Below are positions 12,395 through 24,922 of a stretch of DNA of 64,000 nt, piece after piece (positions within the stretch are counted from its first letter, which is position 1; every line of letters starts with the position of its first letter). The position numbers and the translations under genes are program-made. Below the pieces are notes generated by a model. It had not been told where the DNA came from. It saw only the letters and a list, made by a program, of their open reading frames with translations, and ran no database searches. Source of the stretch: JABFSM01 sp052389555. Its GTDB lineage: Bacteria; Gemmatimonadota; Gemmatimonadetes; Gemmatimonadales; GWC2-71-9. The DNA lies in NCBI GenBank assembly GCA_052389555.1, contig JBQTHV010000036.1, positions 1 to 64,000 of the forward strand. The letters run 5' to 3'.

Positions 12395-13729
12395 TCACCG
12401 GATCGCGCGGTCGCTTGCGGTAGCGCGGTTCCCTCTCCCGATGCCGGAGTACTCGAACCCGAGCTGCCGCAAGGTTTCGGGATCGTAGAGATTCCGGCCA
12501 TCGAAGATCACCGGATGCCGGAGCAACCCCCGCATGCGCTGGAAATCCGGATTGCGATACACCAGCCACTCCGTGACCACCACGAGGGCGTCGGCGCCGG
12601 ACAACGCGTCGTAGGGATCGGCCGCATAGTGAATGCGCTCGCCATAGAGACACTGCGCCACCGGGATGGCCTTGGGGTCGTGGGCGCGCACCGCACCCCC
12701 GGCCGCAAGGATTCCATCGAGGAGCGGAATTGCCGGACTTTCCCGCATGTCGTCGGTCTCGGCCTTGAACGCCAGGCCCCAGACGGCGACCTGGCGCCCC
12801 GCGAGCGACGAGCCCAGGCGGGCGAGGAGGCGTTCGAGCAGCACCCGTTTCTGACGGTGGTTCACCGCTTCGACCGCATCGAGCAGGGTCGGCTCCATGC
12901 CGAGCTCGCGGGCGGTATTGACGAACGCCCTGACATCCTTGGGAAAACAGGACCCGCCATAGCCCGGCCCGGGGAACAGAAAGGCGCTCCCGATGCGGCG
13001 ATCCGTCCCGATCCCCTGCCGTACCAGCGACACATCGGCGCCGACCCGGTCGCAGAAGTCGGCGATCTGATTCATGAACGAGATCCGGGTGGCCAGCATC
13101 GCATTGGCGGCGTACTTGGTCACTTCGGCCGATGCGATGTCCATGAACAGGATCGGATTGCCGGTCCGCACGAACGGTGCGTAGAGGGCGCTCATCACCT
13201 CCCGGGCTTCCTGGCTGTCCACCCCCAGCACGACGCGGTCGGGCTTCATGAAATCCTCGATCGCGGCCCCCTCCTTCAGGAACTCGGGGTTGGAGCAGAG
13301 CTCGAAGCGCTCGCGGGTCTGGGAGCGGATCGCGGTCCTAACCCGCTCCGCGGTACCGACCGGCACGGTGGACTTGGTGACGACGATCTTCGGCTCGTTC
13401 ATGAGCTCGCCGATCGTGCGGGCCACCTCGACGACCTGCCGGAGGTCGGCGTTCCCATCGCCATCGGGCGGCGTCCCCACGGCGATGAAGATGACCCGGC
13501 CGTGCCGGACTGCGTCGCCCAGATCGGTGGTGAACCGGAGGCGTCCCTCGGCCTGGTTCCGCACGATCAGCGGCTCCAGGCCCGGCTCGTAAATGGGGAC
13601 GTCATTCCGCTGCAGCCGGCGGATCTTGGCCGCATCCACATCGGCGCAGAGGACGTCGTTGCCGGTCTCGGCGAGGCAGGCGCCCGCCACGAGGCCGACA
13701 TAGCCGCTCCCGATGATCGTCACCTTCAC
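12395..13729 (-). CDS. ugd: UDP-glucose 6-dehydrogenase family
   Basis: It oxidises UDP-glucose to UDP-glucuronate with NAD in two steps. The Rossmann motif GSGYVGLVAGACLA (7-20), SNPEFLKEGAA (146-156) and the catalytic-cysteine motif GGSCFPKD (Cys261) are all present. At 444 residues it is the usual length for bacterial UDP-glucose dehydrogenases. It overlaps the end of wbpA-like 13726-15021 by 4 bp, so the two dehydrogenases are co-transcribed. The C-terminus (about 20 residues after FEYSGIGR) is extra. Confidence 0.9.
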   Translation of the reverse strand: MKVTIIGSGYVGLVAGACLAETGNDVLCADVDAAKIRRLQRNDVPIYEPGLEPLIVRNQAEGRLRFTTDLGDAVRHGRVIFIAVGTPPDGDGNADLRQVVEVARTIGELMNEPKIVVTKSTVPVGTAERVRTAIRSQTRERFELCSNPEFLKEGAAIEDFMKPDRVVLGVDSQEAREVMSALYAPFVRTGNPILFMDIASAEVTKYAANAMLATRISFMNQIADFCDRVGADVSLVRQGIGTDRRIGSAFLFPGPGYGGSCFPKDVRAFVNTARELGMEPTLLDAVEAVNHRQKRVLLERLLARLGSSLAGRQVAVWGLAFKAETDDMRESPAIPLLDGILAAGGAVRAHDPKAIPVAQCLYGERIHYAADPYDALSGADALVVVTEWLVYRNPDFQRMRGLLRHPVIFDGRNLYDPETLRQLGFEYSGIGRGNRATASDRAIR

Positions 13730-15021
13730 GACGCGGACCTCCTAACCCGCAGCGCGTTCCGGGTATCAACGACCAGCCGGGCATGGCGGCGGACCTCCTC
13801 GTAATCGATGGTGGAGTGGTCCGTCACAATCACCACGCAATCGGCCCGGCTGAGCGCGGCGGCGTCGAGCGGGACCGACGCGTAGCGGCGGCCATCCTCC
13901 TCGAATTCGGAGACGTACGGATCGTGATAGCGCACCGACGCGCCGTGCTGCTCCAGCAGCTGGATGATGTCGAGCGCCGGGCTTTCCCGGAGGTCATCGA
14001 TGTCCTTCTTGTACGCGACGCCCAGCACCAGCACCTGCGACCTCCGCACCGCTTTGCCCACCTCGTTCAAGGCGTCGGCGACCTTGCGCACCCAGAACGC
14101 CGGCATCTCGGTATTCACTTCGCCGGCCAGGTCGATGAAGCGGGTCTTGTAGTTGAGCCCTCGCATCTTCCACGCCAGGTAATGGGGATCAATCGGGATA
14201 CAATGCCCCCCCAGACCCGGCCCTGGCGTGAATTTCATGAAGCCGAACGGCTTGGTGGCCGCCGCGTCGATCACCTCCCAGACATCCACCCCAAGCTTGT
14301 CGCAGACGATGGCCATTTCGTTCGCCAGGCCGATGTTCACGCTGCGAAAGGTGTTCTCCAGCAGCTTGACCAGCTCGGCCGCTTCGGTGGTCGAGACCGG
14401 CACCAGGGTCTCGATGGCCGGCTGATAGAGCGCGCACACTACCCGGAGGCAGTCGGGCGTGATCCCACCCACCACCTTCGGCGTGTTACGGGTCTGATAC
14501 ACCGGGTTGCCCGGATCCACCCGCTCCGGGCTGAAGGCAAGGAAGAAGTCCTGCCCGACCTTGAGTCCCGTGGACTCCAGCGCCGGCAGGAGAATCTCCC
14601 GCGTCGTGCCGGGATAGGTGGTGCTCTCCAGGATGATCGCCTGCACCGGCCGGAGCGCTTGCTTCACCGTCCCGGTCGCGGCGACGATGTAGCTCACGTC
14701 CGGATCCTTGAACTTGGAAAGCGGCGTGGGCACGCAGATCGAAATCGCGTCCGCTTCCTTGAGCCGGCTTCCGTCGGTGGTGGCTTCGAACCGGCCGGCC
14801 CGCAGGATGGCCTGGAGCTCGGCGTCGGAAACGTCTTTCACGTGCGAATGCCCGGCATTGAGCCCGGTCACCACTCGCGGCTGTACGTCGTACCCCAGCA
14901 CTCGGTACCCGGCGTTCGCAAGCTCCACGGCGAGCGGAAGGCCGACGTAGCCCAGGCCCACCACGCCGAACAACACATCGCGCGACTGCGCCTTCGCGAT
15001 GAGCTGGTCCGCAGCACCCAT
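13726..15021 (-). CDS. wbpA: UDP-N-acetylglucosamine 6-dehydrogenase, WbpA/WecC type
   Basis: A second nucleotide-sugar dehydrogenase of the UDP-HexNAc branch. VGLGYVGLPLAVELA (about 21-35), SPERVDPGN and the catalytic GGHCIPIDPHYL (Cys274) distinguish it from ugd. It is predicted to oxidise UDP-GlcNAc to UDP-GlcNAcA, the first step towards diacetamido uronic acids. Its start shares one base with the stop of the aminotransferase (TGATG) and its end overlaps ugd, so the group from wbpD to ugd is one operon. Confidence 0.88.
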   Translation of the reverse strand: MGAADQLIAKAQSRDVLFGVVGLGYVGLPLAVELANAGYRVLGYDVQPRVVTGLNAGHSHVKDVSDAELQAILRAGRFEATTDGSRLKEADAISICVPTPLSKFKDPDVSYIVAATGTVKQALRPVQAIILESTTYPGTTREILLPALESTGLKVGQDFFLAFSPERVDPGNPVYQTRNTPKVVGGITPDCLRVVCALYQPAIETLVPVSTTEAAELVKLLENTFRSVNIGLANEMAIVCDKLGVDVWEVIDAAATKPFGFMKFTPGPGLGGHCIPIDPHYLAWKMRGLNYKTRFIDLAGEVNTEMPAFWVRKVADALNEVGKAVRRSQVLVLGVAYKKDIDDLRESPALDIIQLLEQHGASVRYHDPYVSEFEEDGRRYASVPLDAAALSRADCVVIVTDHSTIDYEEVRRHARLVVDTRNALRVRRSAS

Positions 15022-16166
15022 CAGGACCTGCCTCCGGAGAATTCCAGCACGGCTTGCACGACCGTCTCCTGTTGCTCAGGGGTAAGCTCCGGATAGACCG
15101 GCAAGGACAGCACCTCGGCCGTCGCCGCTTCCGCCTCGGGAAGGCTTCCCGGCCGGTAGCCCAGATGGGCAAAGCAGGGCTGCAGGTGGAGCGCGAGGGG
15201 GTAGTAGACCGCACATCCAATGCCGCGGGATTCGAGATGCGCCCGGAGGGCATCTCGGCGCGGTACCCGGATCGTGTACTGGTGAAAGATCGGCTCGTTG
15301 GCGGGATCGATCGCGGGGGGGACGACGGCGCCCTGACCCGCGAATCGCGCATCGTACCAGGTCGCCCGCTCCCGCCGCGCGGCACTCCAGCCGGCCAGGA
15401 ACGGCAACTTGGCAAGCAGGACGGCCGCCTGGATCGTATCGAGCCGGCTGTTGGTTCCGACTTCGTCGTGGTAGTACTTGCGCAACCCGCCATGCACGCG
15501 CAATCGGCGCAGCCGCTCGGCCAGGGCATCGTCCTGGGTCAACATCATTCCGCCGTCGCCCCAGGCGCCGAGATTCTTGGTAGGGAAGAACGAGAGACTT
15601 CCCACCCAGCCGGCTTCGCCGGCCCTCCGCCAGGCGCCGCGGAAATTGCGGCGTGCCCCGATGGCCTGGGCGGCATCCTCGATGACCGGGATTCCCCGCG
15701 GCTCGGCTAGGTCGAGGATCGCTTCCATGGGCGCCATCTGACCGAACAGATGCACCACGATGATGGCCCGAGTGCGCGGGGAAACTGCCGCGGCCACCGC
15801 CGCAGGGGACAGGTTGAAGGTCTTCCGCTCGATGTCCACGAAGACCGGGGTCCCGCCGGCATTGGCCACCGCGGTGGCGGTCGCCCCCATCGTGAAGGCG
15901 GGCAGGATCACTTCGTCGCCGGGATTGAGGTCAAGCGCCCTGAGTGGCAGCAGAAGAGCGTCGGTGCCGCTCGCGCAGCTGATCGCATGCTGAGTATGGG
16001 ACAGCCGAGCGATCGCATTCTCGAGCTCGAGGACTTCCGGGCCCAGGATGAACTGCTGCCGCTCAATGACCGCCTGCACCGCGGGCATCACCTTTTCCCG
16101 GATCGCGGCGTATTGGGCCTGCAAATCGATCAGCGGGACCTGGATGGCGGCGGGGGCCCGGCTCAT
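15021..16166 (-). CDS. wbpE: DegT/DnrJ/EryC1 PLP-dependent sugar aminotransferase (WbpE-like)
   Basis: It transfers an amino group to a keto nucleotide sugar. The PLP lysine motif SFFPTKNLGAWGDGG places the lysine at 197, and IEDAAQAIGA and ASGTDALLL are family signatures. Length 381. Between a WbpA-type dehydrogenase and a WbpD-type acetyltransferase, the likely substrate is UDP-3-keto-GlcNAcA, giving the 3-amino sugar. The WbpB oxidoreductase that should make this keto sugar is not in the window. Confidence 0.88.
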   Translation of the reverse strand: MSRAPAAIQVPLIDLQAQYAAIREKVMPAVQAVIERQQFILGPEVLELENAIARLSHTQHAISCASGTDALLLPLRALDLNPGDEVILPAFTMGATATAVANAGGTPVFVDIERKTFNLSPAAVAAAVSPRTRAIIVVHLFGQMAPMEAILDLAEPRGIPVIEDAAQAIGARRNFRGAWRRAGEAGWVGSLSFFPTKNLGAWGDGGMMLTQDDALAERLRRLRVHGGLRKYYHDEVGTNSRLDTIQAAVLLAKLPFLAGWSAARRERATWYDARFAGQGAVVPPAIDPANEPIFHQYTIRVPRRDALRAHLESRGIGCAVYYPLALHLQPCFAHLGYRPGSLPEAEAATAEVLSLPVYPELTPEQQETVVQAVLEFSGGRS

Positions 16167-16780
16167 CGAGCGGACTCCCCGGAAGCCAGGTGACCGTCAG
16201 TCTCACGATACCGACGCCCGCACGCCTCGCAGACCCGGACCCGATCGTCCCCCGGGCCCACGCGAGGCAACCGAACCCCGCAGCGGCACACCCAGCCGGC
16301 CCGTCTTGCGGGCACCCCGAGCATCAGCGCATAGGGCGCAACATCACCCCGCACCACGGCGCCCGCGCCGATGAAGGCGTACTCCCCGATGGTGGCGCCG
16401 CACACGACGGTCGCATTGGCACCGATGGTGGCCCCGTGCCGGACCAGGGTGGGCTGATACGCCTCCTTCCGCGAGATCTCGCTCCGCGGGTTAACCACGT
16501 TGGTGAATACACAACTCGGGCCGCAGAACACCTCGTCCTCCAGGACCACGCCCTCGTACACCGAGACGTTGTTCTGGATCTTCACGTGGTTCCCGATTCG
16601 TACCCCCGGCATGATGACCACGTTCTGGCCGAGCACGCAGCGCTCCCCGATCACCGCACCGGGCATCACGTGGCAGAAGTGCCAGATCTTGGTCCCCGCG
16701 CCGATTTGGGCTCCCTCGTCCACGTAGGAAGACTCGTGGACGAACCCGCCAGGGGCGACGCCTGGCCTCTCACCGCTCAC
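16163..16780 (-). CDS. wbpD: UDP-2-acetamido-3-amino-uronate N-acetyltransferase, hexapeptide family (WbpD-like)
   Basis: A left-handed beta-helix acyltransferase that acetylates the 3-amino group of the uronic acid made by WbpE. Hexapeptide repeats run from IGAGTKIWHFCHV to IGAGAVVRGDVAPYALMLGVPA. A C-terminal Cys ribbon (CRCG ... CEACG) matches WbpD/WlbB relatives. GTG 16780 lies inside a degenerate repeat, so the first residues (MSGERPG) are repeat-encoded and the real start is uncertain. The 3' end overlaps the aminotransferase by 4 bp. Confidence 0.87.
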   Translation of the reverse strand: MSGERPGVAPGGFVHESSYVDEGAQIGAGTKIWHFCHVMPGAVIGERCVLGQNVVIMPGVRIGNHVKIQNNVSVYEGVVLEDEVFCGPSCVFTNVVNPRSEISRKEAYQPTLVRHGATIGANATVVCGATIGEYAFIGAGAVVRGDVAPYALMLGVPARRAGWVCRCGVRLPRVGPGDDRVRVCEACGRRYRETDGHLASGESAR

Positions 16781-16802
16781 CGCTCACCTCTCATCTCTCA
16801 CC
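16767..16802. repeat. Degenerate tandem repeat (CTCACCG/CTCACCT words) at the murB-wbpD junction
   Basis: Seven- to eight-base units (CTCACCG, CTCACCT, CTCATCT) follow one another. They supply both the murB stop (TGA within GAGAGATGAG) and the wbpD start (GTGAGCGGTGAG). The pattern is the same kind as the other word-like repeats in this window. Confidence 0.8.
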
Positions 16803-17746
16803 TTTGACGCTCCCGTCCGGCTCGATCAATTTGACCTCCGGCTCGAGGGCAACCCCGAACCGCCCCTGCACGACCTCGCCCGCTTTTCCGATCAGCGCCC
16901 GCACGTCCGCTGCGCTTGCTCCGCCCGTATTGACAAAATAGTTCGCGTGAAGCTGGGAGACCTCGGCGCCCCCGACCTGGGTTCCTTTGAGACCCGCCGC
17001 CTCGATCAACGAACCCGCGGTCCAGGGTCGCTCGTATCCCGCCGGGCGAAGCGAAAGGTCGGGATTCTTGAACACACTCCCGCAGCACGGCTGACTGAAC
17101 GGGGTTCCCTGCTGCCGCCACGCAAAGAGCCGTTCGACCTCCGCGTCGAGCTCCGCGGATTCCCCGGGTCGAAGCTGGACCTCGACTTCCAGGACGAGCA
17201 CGTTGGCAAGACCGCTGCGACGATAGCTGAAGGGAATCTCCCGGGCCGCAATCGTCCGGACGGCTCCGGAGAAATCTGCCACGGTCACGGCCACCGTCAC
17301 ATCGGCCCACTGGCCGCCGTGACACCCGGCGTTCATGATGATCCCGCCGCCGACCGTTCCCGGGACCCCCACCATCAAGTGCAAACCGGCCCAGCCCTGC
17401 TTCGCAGTCCGGCGGGCGGCGAGGGGAGCCGGGAGGCCCGCGCCGAACCACCAGCGATCTCCCTCGTCACGAACCGCATCGAGGCCCTTGCCCATGCGAA
17501 TCACCAGTGCGTCGAGCCCCTCGTCGGGCAGCAGGACATTGGACCCGAGACCGAGGGGAAACACCGGGACCCCGCCGCGGTGCGCCTTCCGGAGCGCCGT
17601 CGCGGCGTCATCCGGTGAGGCGGGCAGGAACAGCGTCGCCGGCCCCCCGATGCGGTACGCGCTAAAGCGGGCCAGGGGGGCCTCGGATTTGACTTCGCCC
17701 CGAACCGCCTTTCGCAGGGCCGCGACGAAGCGGGGATCGCGGGCGG

Positions 17747-17750
<4 letters not shown>
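16791..17750 (-). CDS. murB: UDP-N-acetylenolpyruvoylglucosamine reductase
   Basis: MurB reduces UDP-GlcNAc-enolpyruvate to UDP-MurNAc, using FAD and NADPH. The FAD-binding domain (LGLGSNVLLPDEG, GVPGTVGGGIIMNAGCHGG) is followed by the C-terminal substrate domain. The catalytic serine motif CCGSVFKNP and the glutamate in LEPEVKLI are both present. GTG 17750 overlaps the carB stop by 4 bp; the much longer open frame upstream is antisense to nothing useful and was ignored. The protein is 319 residues. Its last residues (GER-stop) come from the tandem repeat at 16767-16802. Confidence 0.93.
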
Positions 17751-21089
<3,339 letters not shown>

Positions 21090-21106
<17 letters not shown>

Positions 21107-22037
21107 CCAGAAGGTCCCTGAGAGTCTGGTCCAGAGAAATCTGCGGGGTCCACCCCGTCGCGGCGCGGAGCTTGGTCGGGTCGCCCACCAGGTGCCGAAT
21201 GTCGGAGCGACGGAGCAGCCGGGCATCCGGCTCGGCCGTCACGCTCCACCCGACCAGCTGCTGCATCCGCGCCAGCAGCTCACCGACGGCGTGTCCGGTA
21301 CCCGACGCCACGTTGTACACTTCGCCCGGCGTCCCTTGGAGGACGAGCGCGACATACGCGGCGGCGACATCGCGCACGTCCAGGAAGTCGCGCACGACGT
21401 CGAGGTTGCCGGTCTTGACGACCGGGGCGCCCACCCGTTTGGCAACCGTAAGCCGGCCGGCCAGCGCGGGCGCCACGAAGCGAATGTCCTGCTTCGGACC
21501 GGTGTGCGGAAACGCTCGCGCGATGATGGCGCGCAACCCGGTCCGGCAGGCCACCTCGAGCACCGCGACCTCCGCACCGAGCTTGCTCGCCGCATAGGGA
21601 GAACAGGGCCTCGGCAGATCGGTTTCGTGCCGCGGCCGGCCCTCTCCCATCCCGTAGACCTCGCCGGTCGAGGCCAGCAGCAGCAGGGGATCGGCCCCGC
21701 CGGTCCGCCAGGTGCCGAGCACTTCCGCCAGCCTCGCAGTGCCGGCCGCGTTGATCTCCCACGCGAGACCGGGGTCATTTCGCGCTTCGCTCCCCGAAGC
21801 CATCGCCGCGAGATGAAAGACGGCGTCCCAATGACCCTGCACCGCCGCGTCGACCGAAGGGCGAGATTGGAGTTCCATTTCCCGCCACTCGATCCGCTCA
21901 CTCTCCGCCGGCGTGAGTACCGGAGAAGGTTTGCTCCCCGGACGGCAGGTCGCCACCACCGCGTGGCCATCTCTGAGGAGTCGGCGGGCGAGCCACCCCC
22001 CGACGAACCCGTCCCCCCCGGTGACCAGGACCCTCAC
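21090..22037 (-). CDS. rmd: GDP-6-deoxy-4-keto-mannose reductase-like SDR (Rmd type)
   Basis: An extended SDR with GGDGFVGGWLARRL at the N-terminus and the catalytic SPYAASK motif. FVAPALAGRL, VVKTGNLDVVRDFLDVRDV and the gene partner gmd point to reduction of GDP-4-keto-6-deoxy-mannose, giving GDP-D-rhamnose. A GDP-fucose synthase or another epimerase is possible but less like the sequence. It overlaps gmd by 4 bp and carB by 17 bp, so gmd-rmd-carB-murB-wbp-ugd looks like one long transcript. Confidence 0.82.
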
Positions 22038-23011
22038 GATGCGGCGTGCCGACGCCGCTCGCCTAGCCGGGCCAGATCGGCGTCCACCATCATCTTGACC
22101 AGCTCCGTGAATCCCAGGGCTGGGGCCCAGCCGAGTTCCGCCCTGGCTTTGGCCGGGTCGGCTTGCAGCAGATCCACCTCCGCGGGCCGGATCAGCGCGG
22201 CATCGCTCGCTACATACTTGCGCCAGTCCAGGCCTACGTGGCCGAAGGCGATCTCCACCAGCTCCCGCACGCTACGGGTGACCCCGGTGCCGATCACATA
22301 GTCGGTGGGCTCCGGGCGCTGGAGCATTCGCCACATCGCGTCAACGTAATCCCCCGCGAAGCCCCAGTCGCGCCGGGCCTCGAGGTTGCCGAGCCGAAGC
22401 TCGGTCGCAAGGCCGAGCCGGATCCGCGCCGCGCCGTCGCTCACCTTGCGGGTTACGAATTCCATCCCTCTCCGAGGCGACTCGTGATTGAATAGGATCC
22501 CGCTCACCGCATACATCCCATAGGACTCCCGATAGTTCACCGTAATCCAATGGCCGTACACCTTGGCCACTCCGTAGGGAGAGCGCGGATAGAACGGGGT
22601 CCCCTCGTGCTGGGGCGACTCCCCTACCTTGCCGAACATCTCGGAGGAGCTCGCCTGATAGAACCGGGCCTGGGGATGCACCAGCCGGATCGCCTCGAGC
22701 ATGCGGGTTACCCCAAGCGCGGTGAACTCCCCGGTGAGCACCGGTTGAGTCCACGAGGCGGGGACGTAGGACTGCGCGGCAAGATTGTAGACCTCATCCG
22801 GCCGCACCTCCTGCATCGCCATGGTGAGGGAATGCTGGTCGAGCAGATCACCGGTGACGATGGCGATCCGGTCGAGCAGGTGCTCGATCCGCTCGAAGGA
22901 GTGATGGCTGGTACGCCGTACCATCCCCACCACCTCGTACCCCTTCGCGAGCAGGAACTCGGCGAGGTACGAGCCATCCTGGCCGGTGATCCCGGTGATT
23001 AGCGCGCGCAT
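22034..23011 (-). CDS. gmd: GDP-mannose 4,6-dehydratase
   Basis: Gmd converts GDP-mannose to GDP-4-keto-6-deoxy-mannose. GITGQDGSYLAEFLL (7-21), SSSEMFGKV, YGVAKVYGHW with the catalytic Tyr-Lys, LFNHESPRRGMEFVTRK and GNLEARRDWGFAGDYV are all strong family signatures. 325 residues. ATG 23011 heads the long minus-strand series, and the intergenic repeat 23015-23132 lies directly upstream where the promoter should be. Confidence 0.95.
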   Translation of the reverse strand: MRALITGITGQDGSYLAEFLLAKGYEVVGMVRRTSHHSFERIEHLLDRIAIVTGDLLDQHSLTMAMQEVRPDEVYNLAAQSYVPASWTQPVLTGEFTALGVTRMLEAIRLVHPQARFYQASSSEMFGKVGESPQHEGTPFYPRSPYGVAKVYGHWITVNYRESYGMYAVSGILFNHESPRRGMEFVTRKVSDGAARIRLGLATELRLGNLEARRDWGFAGDYVDAMWRMLQRPEPTDYVIGTGVTRSVRELVEIAFGHVGLDWRKYVASDAALIRPAEVDLLQADPAKARAELGWAPALGFTELVKMMVDADLARLGERRRHAAS

Positions 23012-23014
23012 TCG

Positions 23015-23132
23015 GGGCGGACAGGGCGGACAGGGCGGACAGGGCGGACAAGGACACGCAAATACGCCGTCGCGATAACCGGGCGCGGACGCCCAGTTCG
23101 CCGGGTACGCCCTGCACGCCCTGTCCGCCCTA
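23015..23132. repeat. Intergenic inverted/tandem repeat (GGGCGGACA words)
   Basis: Four near-identical 9-base words GGGCGGACA form the left arm (23015-23053). The right arm (about 23107-23132) carries the complement as GCCCTGTCCGCCC. It fills the divergent gap between gmd and rpmB, leaving about 70 bp for the rpmB promoter. A separate small palindrome GTTGAGTCAAC follows immediately. Confidence 0.85.
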
Positions 23133-23205
23133 CAAGTTGAGTCAACCGGCTCATCGAGTTAGGTTTCTGCCCGGAAAGTTAGTTAACCCTCGGAGTTGAG
23201 CACGA

Positions 23206-23409
23206 ATGGCACGCATCTGCGCCGTCTGCGGTAAAGGCCCAACCGCGGGCAACCACGTGAGCCACGCGAACAACCGCGTGAAACGGCGCTGGTATCCTAA
23301 CCTCCAGACCGTTCGTACCCTCGTGAACGGCCAGGTCCGCCGCATCCGGGTGTGTGCCCAGTGCATCCGCAGCAACCGGGTCGTCAAGGCTCCCGCAGCG
23401 GTCTCCTGA
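23206..23409 (+). CDS. rpmB: 50S ribosomal protein L28
   Basis: A 67-residue bL28. CAVCGKGPTAGNHVSHANN at the N-terminus and CAQCIRS near the C-terminus give a four-cysteine zinc-type variant. KRRWYPNLQTVR is the family core. It stands alone on the plus strand, divergent from gmd, with a GGAG ribosome-binding site 11 bp upstream of the ATG. Its transcript runs into the hairpin at 23419-23439. Confidence 0.96.
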   Translation: MARICAVCGKGPTAGNHVSHANNRVKRRWYPNLQTVRTLVNGQVRRIRVCAQCIRSNRVVKAPAAVS

Positions 23410-23412
23410 ATG

Positions 23413-23439
23413 AAAAAACGGGGACCCATCGGGTCCCCG
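23413..23439 (-). terminator. Rho-independent terminator of the alpha operon
   Basis: A perfect 9-bp stem CGGGGACCC/GGGTCCCCG with a 3-base loop. On the minus strand it is followed by six T residues (AAAAAA at 23413-23418 on the plus strand). It lies 26 bp after the rplQ stop. On the plus strand the same hairpin may slow rpmB transcription but lacks a T-tract. Confidence 0.9.
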
Positions 23440-23464
23440 CCTGAGCGCCACGGCGCCGGCTCTC

Positions 23465-23821
23465 TCATTCCGTGAGGAGCTCGATTCGCGCGAGCTCGGC
23501 TCCATCGCCGGCGCGATGGCCGAGCTTGAGAATCCGCAGGTAGCCGCCGGGGCGGGCCGCAAAGCGCGGGCCGATCTCCCTGAACAGCCGGCCCAGAACT
23601 TCGCGATCCTTGATTCGTCGCTCGACCAGGCGTCGGGCGTGGAGGTCGCCCCGGCGGGCGAGGGTGATCAAACGCTCCGCATACGGCCGGAGCTCTTTGG
23701 CTTTGGCCTGCGTGGTGACGATGCCGTCATGACGGAACAGGCTCGCGGCCAGGTTCCGGAGCAACGCCTTCCGGTGGCTGGCGGTACGGGAAAGCTGGCG
23801 GCCCTTGGCGCGATGGCGCAT
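23465..23821 (-). CDS. rplQ: 50S ribosomal protein L17
   Basis: A 118-residue bL17 beginning MRHRAKGRQLSRTASHRKAL and containing NLAASLFRHDGIVTTQAKAKELRP split around the usual family core. It is the last gene of the alpha operon, with its ATG touching the rpoA stop, and it is followed by a strong terminator. The C-terminus (ARIELLTE) is the normal end. Confidence 0.97.
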   Translation of the reverse strand: MRHRAKGRQLSRTASHRKALLRNLAASLFRHDGIVTTQAKAKELRPYAERLITLARRGDLHARRLVERRIKDREVLGRLFREIGPRFAARPGGYLRILKLGHRAGDGAELARIELLTE

Positions 23822-24906
23822 CAGCCCTCGCTTCCGGTCTCCGGCATCCTGGCGGTCTCCTCGCCTTCCGCGGGAGCAACCGATGTCTCGGCCCGAGCGT
23901 CCGGCCGGGCGACCACCAGGTCACCATCAACTTCCTCGAACGCCATCCCGAAGCGGAGCCCTTCGCGCTGGAGCAGATCGGCGATTTCCTCGATGGCCCG
24001 CTCGCCCACGTTCTTCACCTGGTCGAGCTGGCGCTCGTCCAGCTCCACCAGATCGCGCAGGGTGCGGATGTTGGAGTTCTTGAGCGAGTTGAGCGTCCGG
24101 ACCGACAATCCGAGGTCGTCGATCAGCTTCTCGAGCTTGAGCCGGAGCCCGCTGGTTACCTTGGTGCCTTCCGCCGGCGCGGGCCGGGCCTGCGGCACCC
24201 GGCCGAAGTCGATGAAGAACCGGAAGTGCTCGGTGGCCAGGGCGGCCGCGTACGCGATGGCGTCCTCCGGACTGATCGTGCCGTTGGTCTCCACCATCAC
24301 CGCGAGACGGTCGTAGTCGGTGCGCTGCCCCACCCGGGTCTCGCTCACCGTGAAATTCGCCCGCCGCACCGGATTGTAGATCGCATCGATCCGGATCACG
24401 TCCACGGGAAGCGACCGGTCGGTCGGATGCAGCTCGGCCTCCACATAGCCGCGGCCCTTGTTGACGTACAGGTCGCAGGAGATGTCCCGCGAATCCTGCA
24501 CGGTGAAGAGGAGATGATCCGGATTCACGACCCGCACGCCGGCCGTCTCCTGAATATCCCGCGCGTGCACCGGTGCTTTCCCTTCCCGGCGGATGCGCAG
24601 AATGGCCTCGTCCTTGTCCTCATCGAGGACCAGGGTCAGTGCCTTGAGCCGCTGGATGATCTGGTGCACGTCTTCCAGGATGCCGGGGACGGTCTGGTGC
24701 TCGTGAACCACGCCATCCATGCGGAAGGCCCAGACCGCCGAACCGCGGAGCGAGGACAGCAGCAACCGCCGGAGCGCGTTGCCCAACGTGTAGCCGTACC
24801 CGCGCTCCAGCGGCTGCAGCCGGAACTCGGCGATATTGGGATTCTCGTCCCGCTTGGTCATTTCGACCATGAAGGGACGAACCAGGCCGGTCATGTCGAT
24901 AGTCAT
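23821..24906 (-). CDS. rpoA: RNA polymerase alpha subunit
   Basis: It forms the dimer that starts RNA polymerase assembly and contacts activators. The N-terminal domain includes ERGYGYTLGNALRRLLLSSL. The linker is followed by the C-terminal domain (LDDLGLSVR-like start, NSNIRTLRDLVELDE, VGERAIEEIADLL). ATG 24906 gives MTIDMTGLVRP and 361 residues. An upstream in-frame extension of 19 codons lies over the rpsD-rpoA gap and looks non-coding. An acidic tail of about 35 residues follows the C-terminal domain. Confidence 0.97.
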   Translation of the reverse strand: MTIDMTGLVRPFMVEMTKRDENPNIAEFRLQPLERGYGYTLGNALRRLLLSSLRGSAVWAFRMDGVVHEHQTVPGILEDVHQIIQRLKALTLVLDEDKDEAILRIRREGKAPVHARDIQETAGVRVVNPDHLLFTVQDSRDISCDLYVNKGRGYVEAELHPTDRSLPVDVIRIDAIYNPVRRANFTVSETRVGQRTDYDRLAVMVETNGTISPEDAIAYAAALATEHFRFFIDFGRVPQARPAPAEGTKVTSGLRLKLEKLIDDLGLSVRTLNSLKNSNIRTLRDLVELDERQLDQVKNVGERAIEEIADLLQREGLRFGMAFEEVDGDLVVARPDARAETSVAPAEGEETARMPETGSEG

Positions 24907-24922
24907 GCGGGTACCGTTCTGA

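Noticed and set aside
23015..23132. Possible CRISPR array or telomere-like repeat
   Set aside because: Units are 9 bp, imperfect, without spacers. TTAGGG-like words in GGGTTAGG copies are scattered, not tandem.
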